A stretch of DNA of 16,346 bases from contig CAYRMD010000098.1 of NCBI GenBank assembly GCA_964425225.1, positions 1 to 16,346 on the forward strand, in the 5' to 3' direction. Below the pieces are notes generated by a model, which was not told where the DNA came from, made no database searches, and saw nothing but the letters and a program-made list of their open reading frames with translations. This document shows positions 7,188-15,185 of the stretch, in pieces. This DNA comes from BPJU01 sp964425225 (lineage in GTDB: Bacteria; Planctomycetota; Planctomycetia; Pirellulales; Pirellulaceae). How positions within the stretch are numbered: the first letter of the stretch is position 1; every line of letters starts with the position of its first letter. The position numbers were made by a program, and so were the translations under genes.

Positions 7188-9023
7188 TCAGATGTTGGCC
7201 AAACCGAGTTCTGCCAGTTTTTCAGGTGTTGGAATTCCGTCCGATGTCCATCCTCGTTCTCGATAATAATCGTCCAACATCTTATCCAATTGCACAACCA
7301 CACCTCGCGAAGGACCGCTGGTGTGGGGTTCTTTGAGAAGTCGTTGGGGAAGCGAGTCGTCTGCCCGCGTAAACCCGGCTTTCAAATTCCATAAGCGTTC
7401 CAAATTCCAGGTACGTTCCCCAATGCGGACAAAATCTTCGACCGTATACGGCACTCCGGTAGCCGCGGCCGTACACGGCACGAACGTTTCCAGCGGCCCT
7501 CCCGCCGCACCGACGAACAGACAAATACCTGTCGCGTCGTGGGCTGTGCTGCGGTTCTGCTCTTTGACCACCCACGCCGCCTTACCCTCGGGTGTGTGCG
7601 GATCGTACTCACCGCTCGTTTCAATAGCCGGAGTCCAGGCCCGTAAATGGCAGGCTCCCCGGTTGCACGTGGCATATGCCACGCCCATCCCTTGAAAACC
7701 TCGCGGATCGTAAGCTGGAAACTCCTGGCCCTTGGAACCCATGAAAACTTCGGGCTGTCCGAATTTTTCTCCCAGCCGTTTAGCACCCTCAGCTAACTCG
7801 TCGCCAAACCCTTCACGATATCCGGTGGCCTCGACCATACGTACCAGAGCTTCGGCGGAACCGAATTCTAAAGGCAGTTCTACTTGGCCATCCGACAGGA
7901 CACCGCGCTGATACAACTCCATTGCAGCCGCCAAGGTAGCCCCCATCGAGATGGGATCCATACCCAGATCGTTACACAGCCAATTGGCTTTTAGTACGGC
8001 ATCCAGATCCCCAACTCCGGTGTCGGCTCCCAAAGCCCAGGCCCCTTCATATTCGGGACCTTCCCCAGCGATGCGCCAATTGCGCGGGTGCGTGTTGACA
8101 AGATATTTATCGGCCCCATCCCCCAGACGCGTAACACGTCCACAGGCTATGGTACAGGCAAAACAGGCTTTATTGGCCACCAGGCGCGTAGCGCGAATCG
8201 AGTTGCCATTCAGTTTTTCGTAGTGTTCGAATTGACCCTGCTGGAAGTTTCGCGTTGGCAATCCGCCAAAAGCTTGTGTCAAGTCTATGGTGGCTGCTGT
8301 ACCCAACTCGGCAAAAGAACGCCGCCCCGGATGATATTCCATTGCCGCGCGCATTTGCCATACGGCTCGCATAAACCCCTCGGGATCCGCGATACGGATC
8401 CCTCCTGTACCACGAACGGCAATGGCTTTTAGATTTTTTGAGCCCATGACCGCGCCGACACCACTTCGGCCGGCGGCTCGATGTTTGTCGTTCATAATAC
8501 AAGCAAAACGCACCAATCGCTCACCAGCAGGCCCTATAAGGGCTATGCGCAAACCCGGTATTCCCAGCTCGCGACGCAAACCATCTTCCGTTTCAGAAAC
8601 GGTTTTTCCCCAGTACGAGCGCGCATCACGAATTTCGACATGATCGTCATAAATGAACAAATACGACGGCCGCGGCGCTTTGCCCTCGAGAATCAACAAG
8701 TCATAACCCGCAAAGCGCAGTTCCGGCCCCCAGTGACCTCCAGAGTTCGATGTGGTAATGGCACCGGTCAAATAGCCTTTGGTGACGACCATGTATCGAG
8801 CACCGCAGGGGACCGGAGTGCCGGTCAACGGACCGCAGGCGAAGATCAACTTGTTCTCAGGTGACAGGGGATCGACACGTGGATCGACCTCTTCGTAAAG
8901 ATAGCGAGCTCCCAGCCCGCGCCCACCGATATAATCGCGGCACCACTGCTCCTGCAGCGGTTCGATGCGCCACGTGCCCCGCGATAGATCCACTCGCAAC
9001 AATTTGCCTGTCCAGCCGTACAT
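7188..9023 (-). CDS. aorB: Tungsten-dependent aldehyde:acceptor oxidoreductase, catalytic subunit
   Basis: A 611-residue member of the aldehyde ferredoxin oxidoreductase family, which binds a tungsten bis-pyranopterin and one [4Fe-4S] cluster and oxidises aldehydes to carboxylic acids. Seen: the typical start MYGWTGKLLRVDLS; the pterin-contacting GGRGLGARYLYEE (33-45) and AGRSGVGAVMGSKNLKAI (184-201); cluster ligands CFAC-x3-C (Cys287, 290, 294) and the distant Cys501 in DATGIC, the same spacing as the archaeal enzyme; and the substrate-side NRGACHLRA region (454-462). Length is normal. The start ATG 9023 has AAGGAG six bases upstream; the in-frame TTG at 9041 is not needed. It follows aorA by 39 bp. 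Tungsten use, as opposed to molybdenum, is known for the family and not shown by sequence alone; the exact aldehyde cannot be told. Confidence 0.95.
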   Translation of the reverse strand: MYGWTGKLLRVDLSRGTWRIEPLQEQWCRDYIGGRGLGARYLYEEVDPRVDPLSPENKLIFACGPLTGTPVPCGARYMVVTKGYLTGAITTSNSGGHWGPELRFAGYDLLILEGKAPRPSYLFIYDDHVEIRDARSYWGKTVSETEDGLRRELGIPGLRIALIGPAGERLVRFACIMNDKHRAAGRSGVGAVMGSKNLKAIAVRGTGGIRIADPEGFMRAVWQMRAAMEYHPGRRSFAELGTAATIDLTQAFGGLPTRNFQQGQFEHYEKLNGNSIRATRLVANKACFACTIACGRVTRLGDGADKYLVNTHPRNWRIAGEGPEYEGAWALGADTGVGDLDAVLKANWLCNDLGMDPISMGATLAAAMELYQRGVLSDGQVELPLEFGSAEALVRMVEATGYREGFGDELAEGAKRLGEKFGQPEVFMGSKGQEFPAYDPRGFQGMGVAYATCNRGACHLRAWTPAIETSGEYDPHTPEGKAAWVVKEQNRSTAHDATGICLFVGAAGGPLETFVPCTAAATGVPYTVEDFVRIGERTWNLERLWNLKAGFTRADDSLPQRLLKEPHTSGPSRGVVVQLDKMLDDYYRERGWTSDGIPTPEKLAELGLANI

Positions 9024-9062
9024 AAAACGCTCCTTCTTCAAGAAGCGGCAACGCTCTGTGAA

Positions 9063-9545
9063 TCATCCGGCATGTGCATCAACCAAATTCCGAGTGATCT
9101 TGTCACTCCAAGGAAGAAACCAACTTCCCGTTTGGTCGATCTCCAGAAATTCGATGGCCTTTGTCGGACAGCTCACCGCGCAGGCCGGTTCTCCACCGCA
9201 CAAATGACACTTAGCAGCCAAATCGGTTTTGGGTGTGGTGAATACGGTGCCAAACGGACATGCGATTGTGCACAAATGGCATCCGATGCAGTGACGCTCA
9301 AGTACAACTTTGGCACCTGTCCTGGGGTCGACAGAGATGGCATTGACCGGGCAGGCCGTCATACACCAGGCTTCGTCACACTGCAGGCACGTATAGGGAG
9401 CATAGCTTGCCTCTTCATCGAAGATATTCACCCGGATCAAGCTCCGTGACGGTTGGAAGGTACCCGTTTGCACCCACGAACACGCCAATTCGCACTGCAT
9501 GCAACCGGTACAGCGGTCGGGCACGATCGACAATACCTTGGCCAT
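9063..9545 (-). CDS. aorA: Polyferredoxin subunit of aldehyde oxidoreductase (AorA-like)
   Basis: A 160-residue iron-sulfur protein of the DmsB/HycB type. Sixteen cysteines occur in four groups: CTGCMQCELAC (12-22), CLQCDEAWCMTAC (53-65), CIGCHLCTIAC (86-96) and CHLCGGEPACAVSC (113-126), enough for four [4Fe-4S] clusters. In bacterial AOR complexes AorA relays electrons from the tungsten subunit to the flavin subunit and can polymerise into a filament carrying several AorB/AorC units; this behaviour is known from homologues, not visible here. There is no Tat or Sec signal, so the complex is cytoplasmic. The start is ATG 9545 with GAGGGAG six bases upstream; the TTG at 9560 overlaps the RBS and is rejected. 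It is the first gene of the operon, with 143 bp to the preceding gene. Confidence 0.92.
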   Translation of the reverse strand: MAKVLSIVPDRCTGCMQCELACSWVQTGTFQPSRSLIRVNIFDEEASYAPYTCLQCDEAWCMTACPVNAISVDPRTGAKVVLERHCIGCHLCTIACPFGTVFTTPKTDLAAKCHLCGGEPACAVSCPTKAIEFLEIDQTGSWFLPWSDKITRNLVDAHAG

Positions 9546-9551
9546 CGAAAA

Positions 9552-9558
9552 CTCCCTC
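9552..9558 (-). promoter_or_regulatory. Shine-Dalgarno GAGGGAG of aorA
   Basis: The complement of 9552-9558 reads GAGGGAG, six bases from ATG 9545. It fixes the first gene start of the operon. In the 143 bp upstream (9546-9688) only a TTGACC-like -35 is seen, without a fitting -10, so the operon promoter is not identified. Confidence 0.6.
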
Positions 9559-9688
9559 AATACGCCAGCACCATGCTTTGTACACTATGGCTGAGGATAA
9601 CAAACAATCACGACAAAAGAAAGCAATGCCCCGGGTCAATGGATCCGGTTGATCCGCTCGACACATCGAAACTTCAGACCGGCGGGCG

Positions 9689-11632
9689 TTACTGCCAAAA
9701 CAGGTTCGGTTGTACCTCGCGCATTCGCCGCAAAATGTCGAGTTGCGCTTGTTTTTTCTGCTCTTCACCCAGGCGATCATAAGCCTCCACCAACCACTGT
9801 CGAACCTGGATGAGCGTGGGGTCTAACTCCAAGGCCTTTTCTGCCGAAATGCATGCGCGACGTAATTGCCCGGCTTGGCCCAGAATATGAGCTTTGCGAC
9901 CGTGCAAGTTCGCATCCCATGGGTTCAAGGGCAGCAGGCGATCCAGATACGTGGCCGCCTGCTCTAAATCAAGCATCTCGTGGGCGTTCACCATTTTCCA
10001 CCATAGAGCATCTTCCTGATTGGGATCGATCTGCAACAAACGGCTCCAGCAGGCATCGGCCCGCCGAAAGTCGTTCAACATTTGAAAAGCACGCCCCATC
10101 AAGATCAACGCCGGAACATCGTCCCCCAAAAGTTCCAAGAACGACAAATCGGACGGGTTCAGTGCCGGATCCACAGGAGCCAGCAATTGTTGAGCATATG
10201 AGATCTGCGCAGGATTGCGCAAGATCTCCATTCGACTCAGCATGGCCAATCCTTTGGCCCGATCCAGTTCCCGTTTCGGCAGTCGGTGATGAGCATCATC
10301 AAAAACTTGAGCTTCCAGCACAGCGGCTCCTGGAGTCAATAGTCGTGACGAATCAACTTCCGGTCGTCGCAACACGCGATGATCGGTCTGCGCCGTGTGC
10401 GGCACATCGGCAGCCGACAGTGTCGGCATATGGCATTCAATGCACGAATCTTCTGCCGATTTTGCCAAGCGCTGTTCCAGGGGCAGCGAGCAGCCATGTT
10501 CGTTGTGACAGAAGTTACAGCGCTGTCGATAAAACGCTACTCGCTCGGTTTCCGACGGTTCGCGGTGCGGGTCATGACAGGAGGTGCACCCAAAAAGTCC
10601 CCTACTTTTCTGAAAACACGCACTAGCCCGCATCTGTTGTACCTGGCTAACAGCCAGTGTATGTCCCTCGCCACGAATGCGCTCGCCAGCAACGAAAACC
10701 ACCCAAATATCTTCCAACCGCTGACCAGGGCGAAAGTCCGTGTGGCGCCTACCATAGCGCAATACAGCTGCATCCCCCTGCAAATGGCAGTGATTGCAGA
10801 CGTCCTCGCGACGTTCCGGATCCAAACGTGCTGGATTAATAATCCGATCGGTTTCTGTCGGCGACGCGCCACCCTGGTGAAAAGCCACATGCTCTTGCCC
10901 TGGCCCATGACAACGCTCACAGCCGATTCCCGGCTCCGGAAATGGCTGTTCTGCAAACCGGTCCGGAGATCCGGCTGTCTGCATCCGCCCTACGTGACAA
11001 TAGAAACAACCTTCGCCCAAACGTCGAGAAAACCGCGGATGTCGGTCCGGAGGATAACCAGGCGACAGATCCCATTTTCCCTCCGAGCTATACCAACCCA
11101 ACGACGACTGAAAGAACTGACCGTTTTCATAAATAAGATATGCACGTCCCCGAGTTCCGGATCCCAACACGTAACGGATCTCCACTTCCTGGTCATAGAT
11201 GGGCTGCCCGTCTTTATCGAGCATTATTTCGTGGTGAAAGACACGGCCGTCACGACGTTCGGCCCAATAACGCCGTGGCCCAGGAGGTGCACATGGCGGC
11301 GCACCATAATTCTCGACAACTTCTGCCTCCTCGACTGCAGCCATCGAACGTGCCATAGCATGTCGCGCATAACGTGCCGCGATCTCCTCGTGACACTCGG
11401 CGCAAACCTTGCTGCCCACGTACCCCTCCGCAGGCGGCTGTGGCTTCAACAAGGGTGCAAAAGCCGGCTTCGAAACGGTCGATGATGCCGGATGCGGCGG
11501 CGTAAGCGGCGCTTCGGACGGGAGGGGTACAAACCACCAGGCGATTCCCACGAAAATGACCACCAGCGCCGCTCCAATAATTAACAGGAATACCACGGTC
11601 GAACCCGACGCATGGTGGGATGGACTGACCAT
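9689..11632 (-). CDS. Membrane-anchored heptaheme c-type cytochrome with C-terminal TPR repeats
   Basis: A 647-residue electron-transfer protein. One N-terminal membrane segment (residues about 13-35, VVFLLIIGAALVVIFVGIAW) is followed by a Pro-rich linker and seven CxxCH heme-attachment motifs: CAECH (77), CFYCH (209), CERCH (238), CNHCH (279), CTSCH (349), CNFCH (372), CIECH (397). The heme part resembles cytochrome c554/doubled-CxxCH proteins. Residues from about 510 to 625 form helical TPR-like repeats (e.g. ALILMGRAFQMLNDFRRADA and AEKALELDP). Hemes would face the periplasm. Start ATG 11632: AGGAGGG lies nine bases upstream, and the extra 25 codons to 11707 look untranslated. It lies 132 bp downstream of the CRTAC1-like gene and 143 bp upstream of aorA, all on one strand. 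The electron partner is unknown. Confidence 0.9.
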   Translation of the reverse strand: MVSPSHHASGSTVVFLLIIGAALVVIFVGIAWWFVPLPSEAPLTPPHPASSTVSKPAFAPLLKPQPPAEGYVGSKVCAECHEEIAARYARHAMARSMAAVEEAEVVENYGAPPCAPPGPRRYWAERRDGRVFHHEIMLDKDGQPIYDQEVEIRYVLGSGTRGRAYLIYENGQFFQSSLGWYSSEGKWDLSPGYPPDRHPRFSRRLGEGCFYCHVGRMQTAGSPDRFAEQPFPEPGIGCERCHGPGQEHVAFHQGGASPTETDRIINPARLDPERREDVCNHCHLQGDAAVLRYGRRHTDFRPGQRLEDIWVVFVAGERIRGEGHTLAVSQVQQMRASACFQKSRGLFGCTSCHDPHREPSETERVAFYRQRCNFCHNEHGCSLPLEQRLAKSAEDSCIECHMPTLSAADVPHTAQTDHRVLRRPEVDSSRLLTPGAAVLEAQVFDDAHHRLPKRELDRAKGLAMLSRMEILRNPAQISYAQQLLAPVDPALNPSDLSFLELLGDDVPALILMGRAFQMLNDFRRADACWSRLLQIDPNQEDALWWKMVNAHEMLDLEQAATYLDRLLPLNPWDANLHGRKAHILGQAGQLRRACISAEKALELDPTLIQVRQWLVEAYDRLGEEQKKQAQLDILRRMREVQPNLFWQ

Positions 11633-11764
11633 CGCTGACAACCCTCCTACGACAAACCCCAGACTTCGTATGGGAATTACGGTGAGGCGTGTTAAATCGC
11701 ACATCACCGTCTGCCTACCATGTGGCTTCCTGGATGGATCGGGCGCGAAGTTTTGACGGTGTGT

Positions 11765-13546
11765 TTACTGCCCTTTCATCGCCGTGACAGTGCCATTCTC
11801 GTCGATGCACCAAGCGGCCTCCACCGCCAGCCCCTCGAAGCGCTGCGATCTGCCATCGGGCCATCGTACGTCGACGGTTACCGGCCCGCTGTTCTCCCCT
11901 AGTCCGAACACCATTATAGGCTGGTGCGTCACCAGATAGCTCGTTCCCCCACAGAGCTGCTGCACGTAGCGATTGGCTCCTTGCCGGACAGAAACTTCGA
12001 CACCTATACCGCGGCGATTTTGACGACGCCCTCGGAAGGAAAATTTGATCCAATGACCGCGCTCTGATTGGTTATGCAAAAGGGCTACCGGAGCATTTTG
12101 GTGAACCACCAACAAATCTTCGCCCCCGTCGTCATCAAAATCCACGGTTGCCACGCCGCGACCTACGACGCGACGTGAAAAATAGGGTCCGCCTTGCTTC
12201 GAAAATTCATACCAACGTGGCCTATCGGGCATACCGTTGAACTTAAAGAGTTGAGGTTCCATTTCATGTTCGGGATTCTTCGAATCGATATGGCCGTTCG
12301 CCACGAAGAGCTCTGTCCGCCCATCTTGGTCAAAATCTACCATCACGGATCCAAAGCCCAAATAGCCCAACGTCGGTTCATGCAATCCCTCGATCCCCGT
12401 GACATCTTCGAATCCAATGGGCCAGAGATTCTTATATAGGGTGTTAGACTCATTACGAAAATGCGTCGAATAAATATCCAAGAGCCCATTGTTGTCGTAG
12501 TCCCCGACTGCCAATCCCATACTTGCTTGACGCGCACCATTTCGATCTACCGCACAACCGCGCACTTTCGCTTCTTCCAAAAAGCGAGCGTCGCCGAGAT
12601 TGTGGAAGAAAAAATTGGGAGTTGTATCATTTGCCACATAGATATCTGGCAGATGATCCGCAGTAAAATCGGCAATCACCACTCCCAAAGCCTTATTTCC
12701 GGGACCAAATACCCCCCGCGCTTTGGCTTCCGCAGAAAACGAGCCATCTCCACCATTGATAAATAGCTCGTCCTCCCAGGCTTCCACATCTTTGGGGTGA
12801 CAAATCGAAGGTTCACCCAGGGCATTCAAACATGGTATAGGATGTTGGGGATCATAAATGCAGTAGTTGCACACGTAAAGATCCAGATCACCATCCTGGT
12901 CGATGTCGTACCAGGCCGCCGAGCTGCTCCAACGCACGTCCCCCGTTTGCGACGCATCGGTGACATCGATAAACGTTCCATCTCCCTGATTTTGCAAAAG
13001 CGTGTTGCGTCCGACATTCGTAATGTAAACGTCGTCAAAACCGTCGTTGTTAAAATCGCCAACGGCCACACCTTGACTGTAATACGTTTCGCGAGGCAGA
13101 GCGGCCGGTACCTCGTGAAACCGATCTTCCAGTCGGCGGAAAAGTCGGTCGATCGGTTGTCCAGCTTGCGGGCCGGCTCCTGCGTCGCCTCCCTGACAAA
13201 AATAGACATCCCAGCGTCCATCTGCGTCATAATCCAACCATCCAGCGCCGCCACCAGTGGCCTCAACCATAAGGAGCTTTCCTTGGGCCCCATTATCGTA
13301 GGTAAAGTTGAGCCCCCACGCAGCAGCGACGTCGCTAAAGAGTGTGGGCCTTAACTGGGGTTCAGGCCCTTTCGTATCGGCAAGCTCGACGTCCACACGG
13401 AACAAGGACCCACGCGCCGGCTCGGGGGGATTTGTTGGCAAAGCTTCAGGCCGACACGCTACGTAGGCCGAAACTAATATGCCAGCGCCCAGCGCCCCGA
13501 AAAGGCAATCGATTGCCGATCGCGGCCCATGTCGCCAATTGCTCAT
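11765..13546 (-). CDS. CRTAC1-type FG-GAP/VCBS repeat protein with ASPIC/UnbV domain
   Basis: A 593-residue secreted or surface protein built as a calcium-binding beta-propeller. At least seven Asp-rich blades of the form DxDxDGxxD are visible: DYDADGRWD, DFNNDGFDD, DIDQDGDLD, DFTADHLPD, DYDNNGLLD, DFDQDGRTE and DFDDDGGED. The C-terminus shows the ASPIC/UnbV pattern (RRGIGVEVSVRQGANRYVQ, then TVDVRWPDGRSQRFEGL). The start is ATG 13546, giving a short basic stretch, a hydrophobic segment (LFGALGAGILVSAYVAC) and a Cys that might be lipidated, though YVAC is a poor lipobox. Longer forms up to 13681 add residues with no signal-peptide logic. The RBS is weak. These proteins are expanded in planctomycetes and often sit near cytochromes or TPR proteins; their ligand is unknown. 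Confidence 0.88.
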   Translation of the reverse strand: MSNWRHGPRSAIDCLFGALGAGILVSAYVACRPEALPTNPPEPARGSLFRVDVELADTKGPEPQLRPTLFSDVAAAWGLNFTYDNGAQGKLLMVEATGGGAGWLDYDADGRWDVYFCQGGDAGAGPQAGQPIDRLFRRLEDRFHEVPAALPRETYYSQGVAVGDFNNDGFDDVYITNVGRNTLLQNQGDGTFIDVTDASQTGDVRWSSSAAWYDIDQDGDLDLYVCNYCIYDPQHPIPCLNALGEPSICHPKDVEAWEDELFINGGDGSFSAEAKARGVFGPGNKALGVVIADFTADHLPDIYVANDTTPNFFFHNLGDARFLEEAKVRGCAVDRNGARQASMGLAVGDYDNNGLLDIYSTHFRNESNTLYKNLWPIGFEDVTGIEGLHEPTLGYLGFGSVMVDFDQDGRTELFVANGHIDSKNPEHEMEPQLFKFNGMPDRPRWYEFSKQGGPYFSRRVVGRGVATVDFDDDGGEDLLVVHQNAPVALLHNQSERGHWIKFSFRGRRQNRRGIGVEVSVRQGANRYVQQLCGGTSYLVTHQPIMVFGLGENSGPVTVDVRWPDGRSQRFEGLAVEAAWCIDENGTVTAMKGQ

Positions 13547-13589
13547 AGCTCTAGGAAGCTCGATTACCCGCGGCCAGTCAGCTCTTTTA

Positions 13590-13617
13590 AACGTATGATC
13601 TGAAAAGTGTCCGTCAA
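13590..13617 (-). promoter_or_regulatory. Weak sigma70-like promoter candidate for the CRTAC1-like gene
   Basis: On the minus strand TTGACG (complement of 13612-13617) is followed after 16 bp by TACGTT (complement of 13590-13595). The -35 is good, the -10 poor. It is about 45 bp before ATG 13546. Confidence 0.3.
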
Positions 13618-13700
13618 TGGAAACTACCGAGGTACAGCCGGCGGTGGCCGCGCGTCCATTTACGTGCCACGCACCCGGCAACCGGGAAATCTCGACCTGT

Positions 13701-13719
13701 TGCTTTACTCAGTAAAGCA
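13701..13719. repeat. Perfect short inverted repeat TGCTTTAC-TCA-GTAAAGCA
   Basis: Eight bases pair perfectly around a TCA loop. It is followed by CCCCGCCGCTTCG, recalling the TTTAC..GTAAAGCGCCGCTT string at 385-407. Probably a degenerate member of the same intergenic repeat family; an operator for the CRTAC1-like gene is also possible. Confidence 0.5.
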
Positions 13720-13873
13720 CCCCGCCGCTTCGTCAACTGCCCGACCGATGCGAAGACAAATGGGCCTGGGGCCTCATGATTAGGAAGCCACATGTGGAAG
13801 CCACATCTGCACCACGACAACCACACGCTATCGCTGGTCGGTCTGATGACAACGGTACAGCGACAAAAGGGCG

Positions 13874-13908
13874 AAAAAAGCCCGGGTCGTTCGGTAGACC
13901 CGGGCTTT
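13874..13908 (-). terminator. Strong rho-independent terminator of the DUF1559 gene
   Basis: On the minus strand a 12-bp stem AAAGCCCGGGTC / GACCCGGGCTTT with an 8-nt loop is followed directly by a run of six U. It lies about 30 bp beyond the DUF1559 stop codon (13939) and separates that transcript from the CRTAC1-like gene. Confidence 0.92.
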
Positions 13909-13938
13909 CGTTTCCCCCGAATGTTACGCGCTATACCA

Positions 13939-14976
13939 CTACTGGTTGGCGTTCGGATTGACTGGCTCACCTCCAGCTTTGGTTGCCAGCGCGTACCGCG
14001 TGTAATGATCCATATTCTCTTGATAGAACTGTACGCTACCGTCCGCTAAGGCACAACCGGCTACAGACTTGTGGTTACTGGACCATCCATGGCAGCGCAC
14101 ATCACCGGCGCCCTGTTGCCAAGCCGGATTCCGGTTATTCATGGGGTTGCGCAAATTGCCGATCGCTGCTAACGGACTCATCCAGGCGCTGTCGACCGTG
14201 TTGGTTCGATCAAACTGAGGGCCATTGCCACCGCGCCAATGCATATCCTCGATCACCATCGCCGTGTTAGACGTACCATCGATGATGTCATCCAGACGAG
14301 CAGACCCCCGGTAGTAAAACAGCCCTTGCTGTCGCGGGATGTCAATGTCCCACTCGCCATTGACCCAGGGCGTTCCAGGGTTGCTGCCACGCACGAAAAC
14401 ATTCGTTGGATGCGGGAAATCGGGTACGGCAGCACAATCCCGCCATCCACCCCAAATGTGGCCCATATTGCCGACGTAATCCGTTCCGGCAGCCTCCGGA
14501 CCACCACTGCTACCGACCGAATAACCGCGATTTTGACCTGTTCGAACTCTGGGTTGGATATTCGATGGACAAATCAACGTCGAAATCACCGTACGCCTAA
14601 TAATCAAGTTGTTACCTTGGTCGTTATGGATATTAAAGTTGATCTGATCATACAGTGGTTGCTGTTCCAGATAAGGCAATGCTGCAACGATCCACGAAAA
14701 GGTAACACGACCTCGCAACGCCGTCGGGATGTTTTGACCATTAAAATCGAAATTGTTGTTTGTAACGTCCCAGTTCCAAGGCAAGCGTTTGTGCACATCA
14801 TGGTAATTATGGCACGCCAAAGCTAGTTGTTTTAAGTTATTACCACACTGCATACGACGCGCTGCTTCCCGTGCTGCCTGTACAGCAGGGAGTAACAACG
14901 CGACCAAAATACCGATAATCGCAATCACTACCAGCAACTCGACCAATGTAAACCCTGTTGTTCTTTGTACTCGCAT
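13939..14976 (-). CDS. DUF1559 type-IV-pilin-like (type II pseudopilin fold) planctomycete protein
   Basis: A 345-residue protein of the large planctomycete DUF1559 (SBP_bac_10) family. It has a class-III prepilin leader: MRVQRTTG then FTLVELLVVIAIIGILVALL, with cleavage expected after Gly8 and the conserved Glu at +5. The family signature PAVQAAREAARRMQCGNNLKQ follows (35-55), and the closing block SNHKSVAGCALADGSVQF carries the usual ADGSV motif. Expected location is the inner membrane/periplasm or cell surface; the function of the family is not known. The start ATG 14976 has GGGAGG seven bases upstream; the TTG at 14991 is part of the RBS. It has its own promoter at 15149-15177 and a terminator at 13874-13908, so it is probably a monocistronic unit, or a distal gene also read from the lipoprotein. 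Confidence 0.95.
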   Translation of the reverse strand: MRVQRTTGFTLVELLVVIAIIGILVALLLPAVQAAREAARRMQCGNNLKQLALACHNYHDVHKRLPWNWDVTNNNFDFNGQNIPTALRGRVTFSWIVAALPYLEQQPLYDQINFNIHNDQGNNLIIRRTVISTLICPSNIQPRVRTGQNRGYSVGSSGGPEAAGTDYVGNMGHIWGGWRDCAAVPDFPHPTNVFVRGSNPGTPWVNGEWDIDIPRQQGLFYYRGSARLDDIIDGTSNTAMVIEDMHWRGGNGPQFDRTNTVDSAWMSPLAAIGNLRNPMNNRNPAWQQGAGDVRCHGWSSNHKSVAGCALADGSVQFYQENMDHYTRYALATKAGGEPVNPNANQ

Positions 14977-15148
14977 AGAAAAACCTCCCAAAATAACCTT
15001 GCAATAACTGCTACCGGATTCAACACGGATTCGTCAAAACGCCCGCTCGTTTCGACATTACGGATCCTATACGGTATTAGGACAAAGTCCTCCGGACAGA
15101 CCCGGCGATCCCGCCAAAGTTTAGCGTTGATACCTATCGATGCTCTCC

Positions 15149-15177
15149 ATAATACTAAGAAGCCTGGAGTTGGTCAA
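15149..15177 (-). promoter_or_regulatory. Sigma70-type promoter for the DUF1559 gene
   Basis: The minus strand reads TTGACC (complement of 15172-15177), a 17-bp spacer, then TATTAT (complement of 15149-15154): five of six consensus bases at each box with ideal spacing. It lies just past the lipoprotein stop codon. Transcription starting near 15142 would give a leader of about 165 nt before ATG 14976. Confidence 0.65.
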
Positions 15178-15185
15178 GCGACGAG

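Larger units (their letters stand above)
13547..13873. other. Upstream region of the CRTAC1-like gene
   Basis: About 325 bp without a gene, between the CRTAC1-like start and the DUF1559 terminator. It contains a weak promoter candidate (13590-13617), a 5-bp GC hairpin CCCGG-CAA-CCGGG (13674-13686), the perfect 8-bp hairpin at 13701-13719, and two near-identical 13-bp units (GGAAGCCACATGT 13783-13795 and GGAAGCCACATCT 13796-13808) that create the palindrome CCACATGTGG. Confidence 0.5.

Noticed and set aside
9853..10626. 257-residue plus-strand open frame
   Set aside because: Shadow of the TPR and heme-coding region of the cytochrome.
10379..11485. 368-residue open frame on the plus strand
   Set aside because: Antisense to the heptaheme cytochrome gene; no domain, no RBS, composition typical of a shadow frame.
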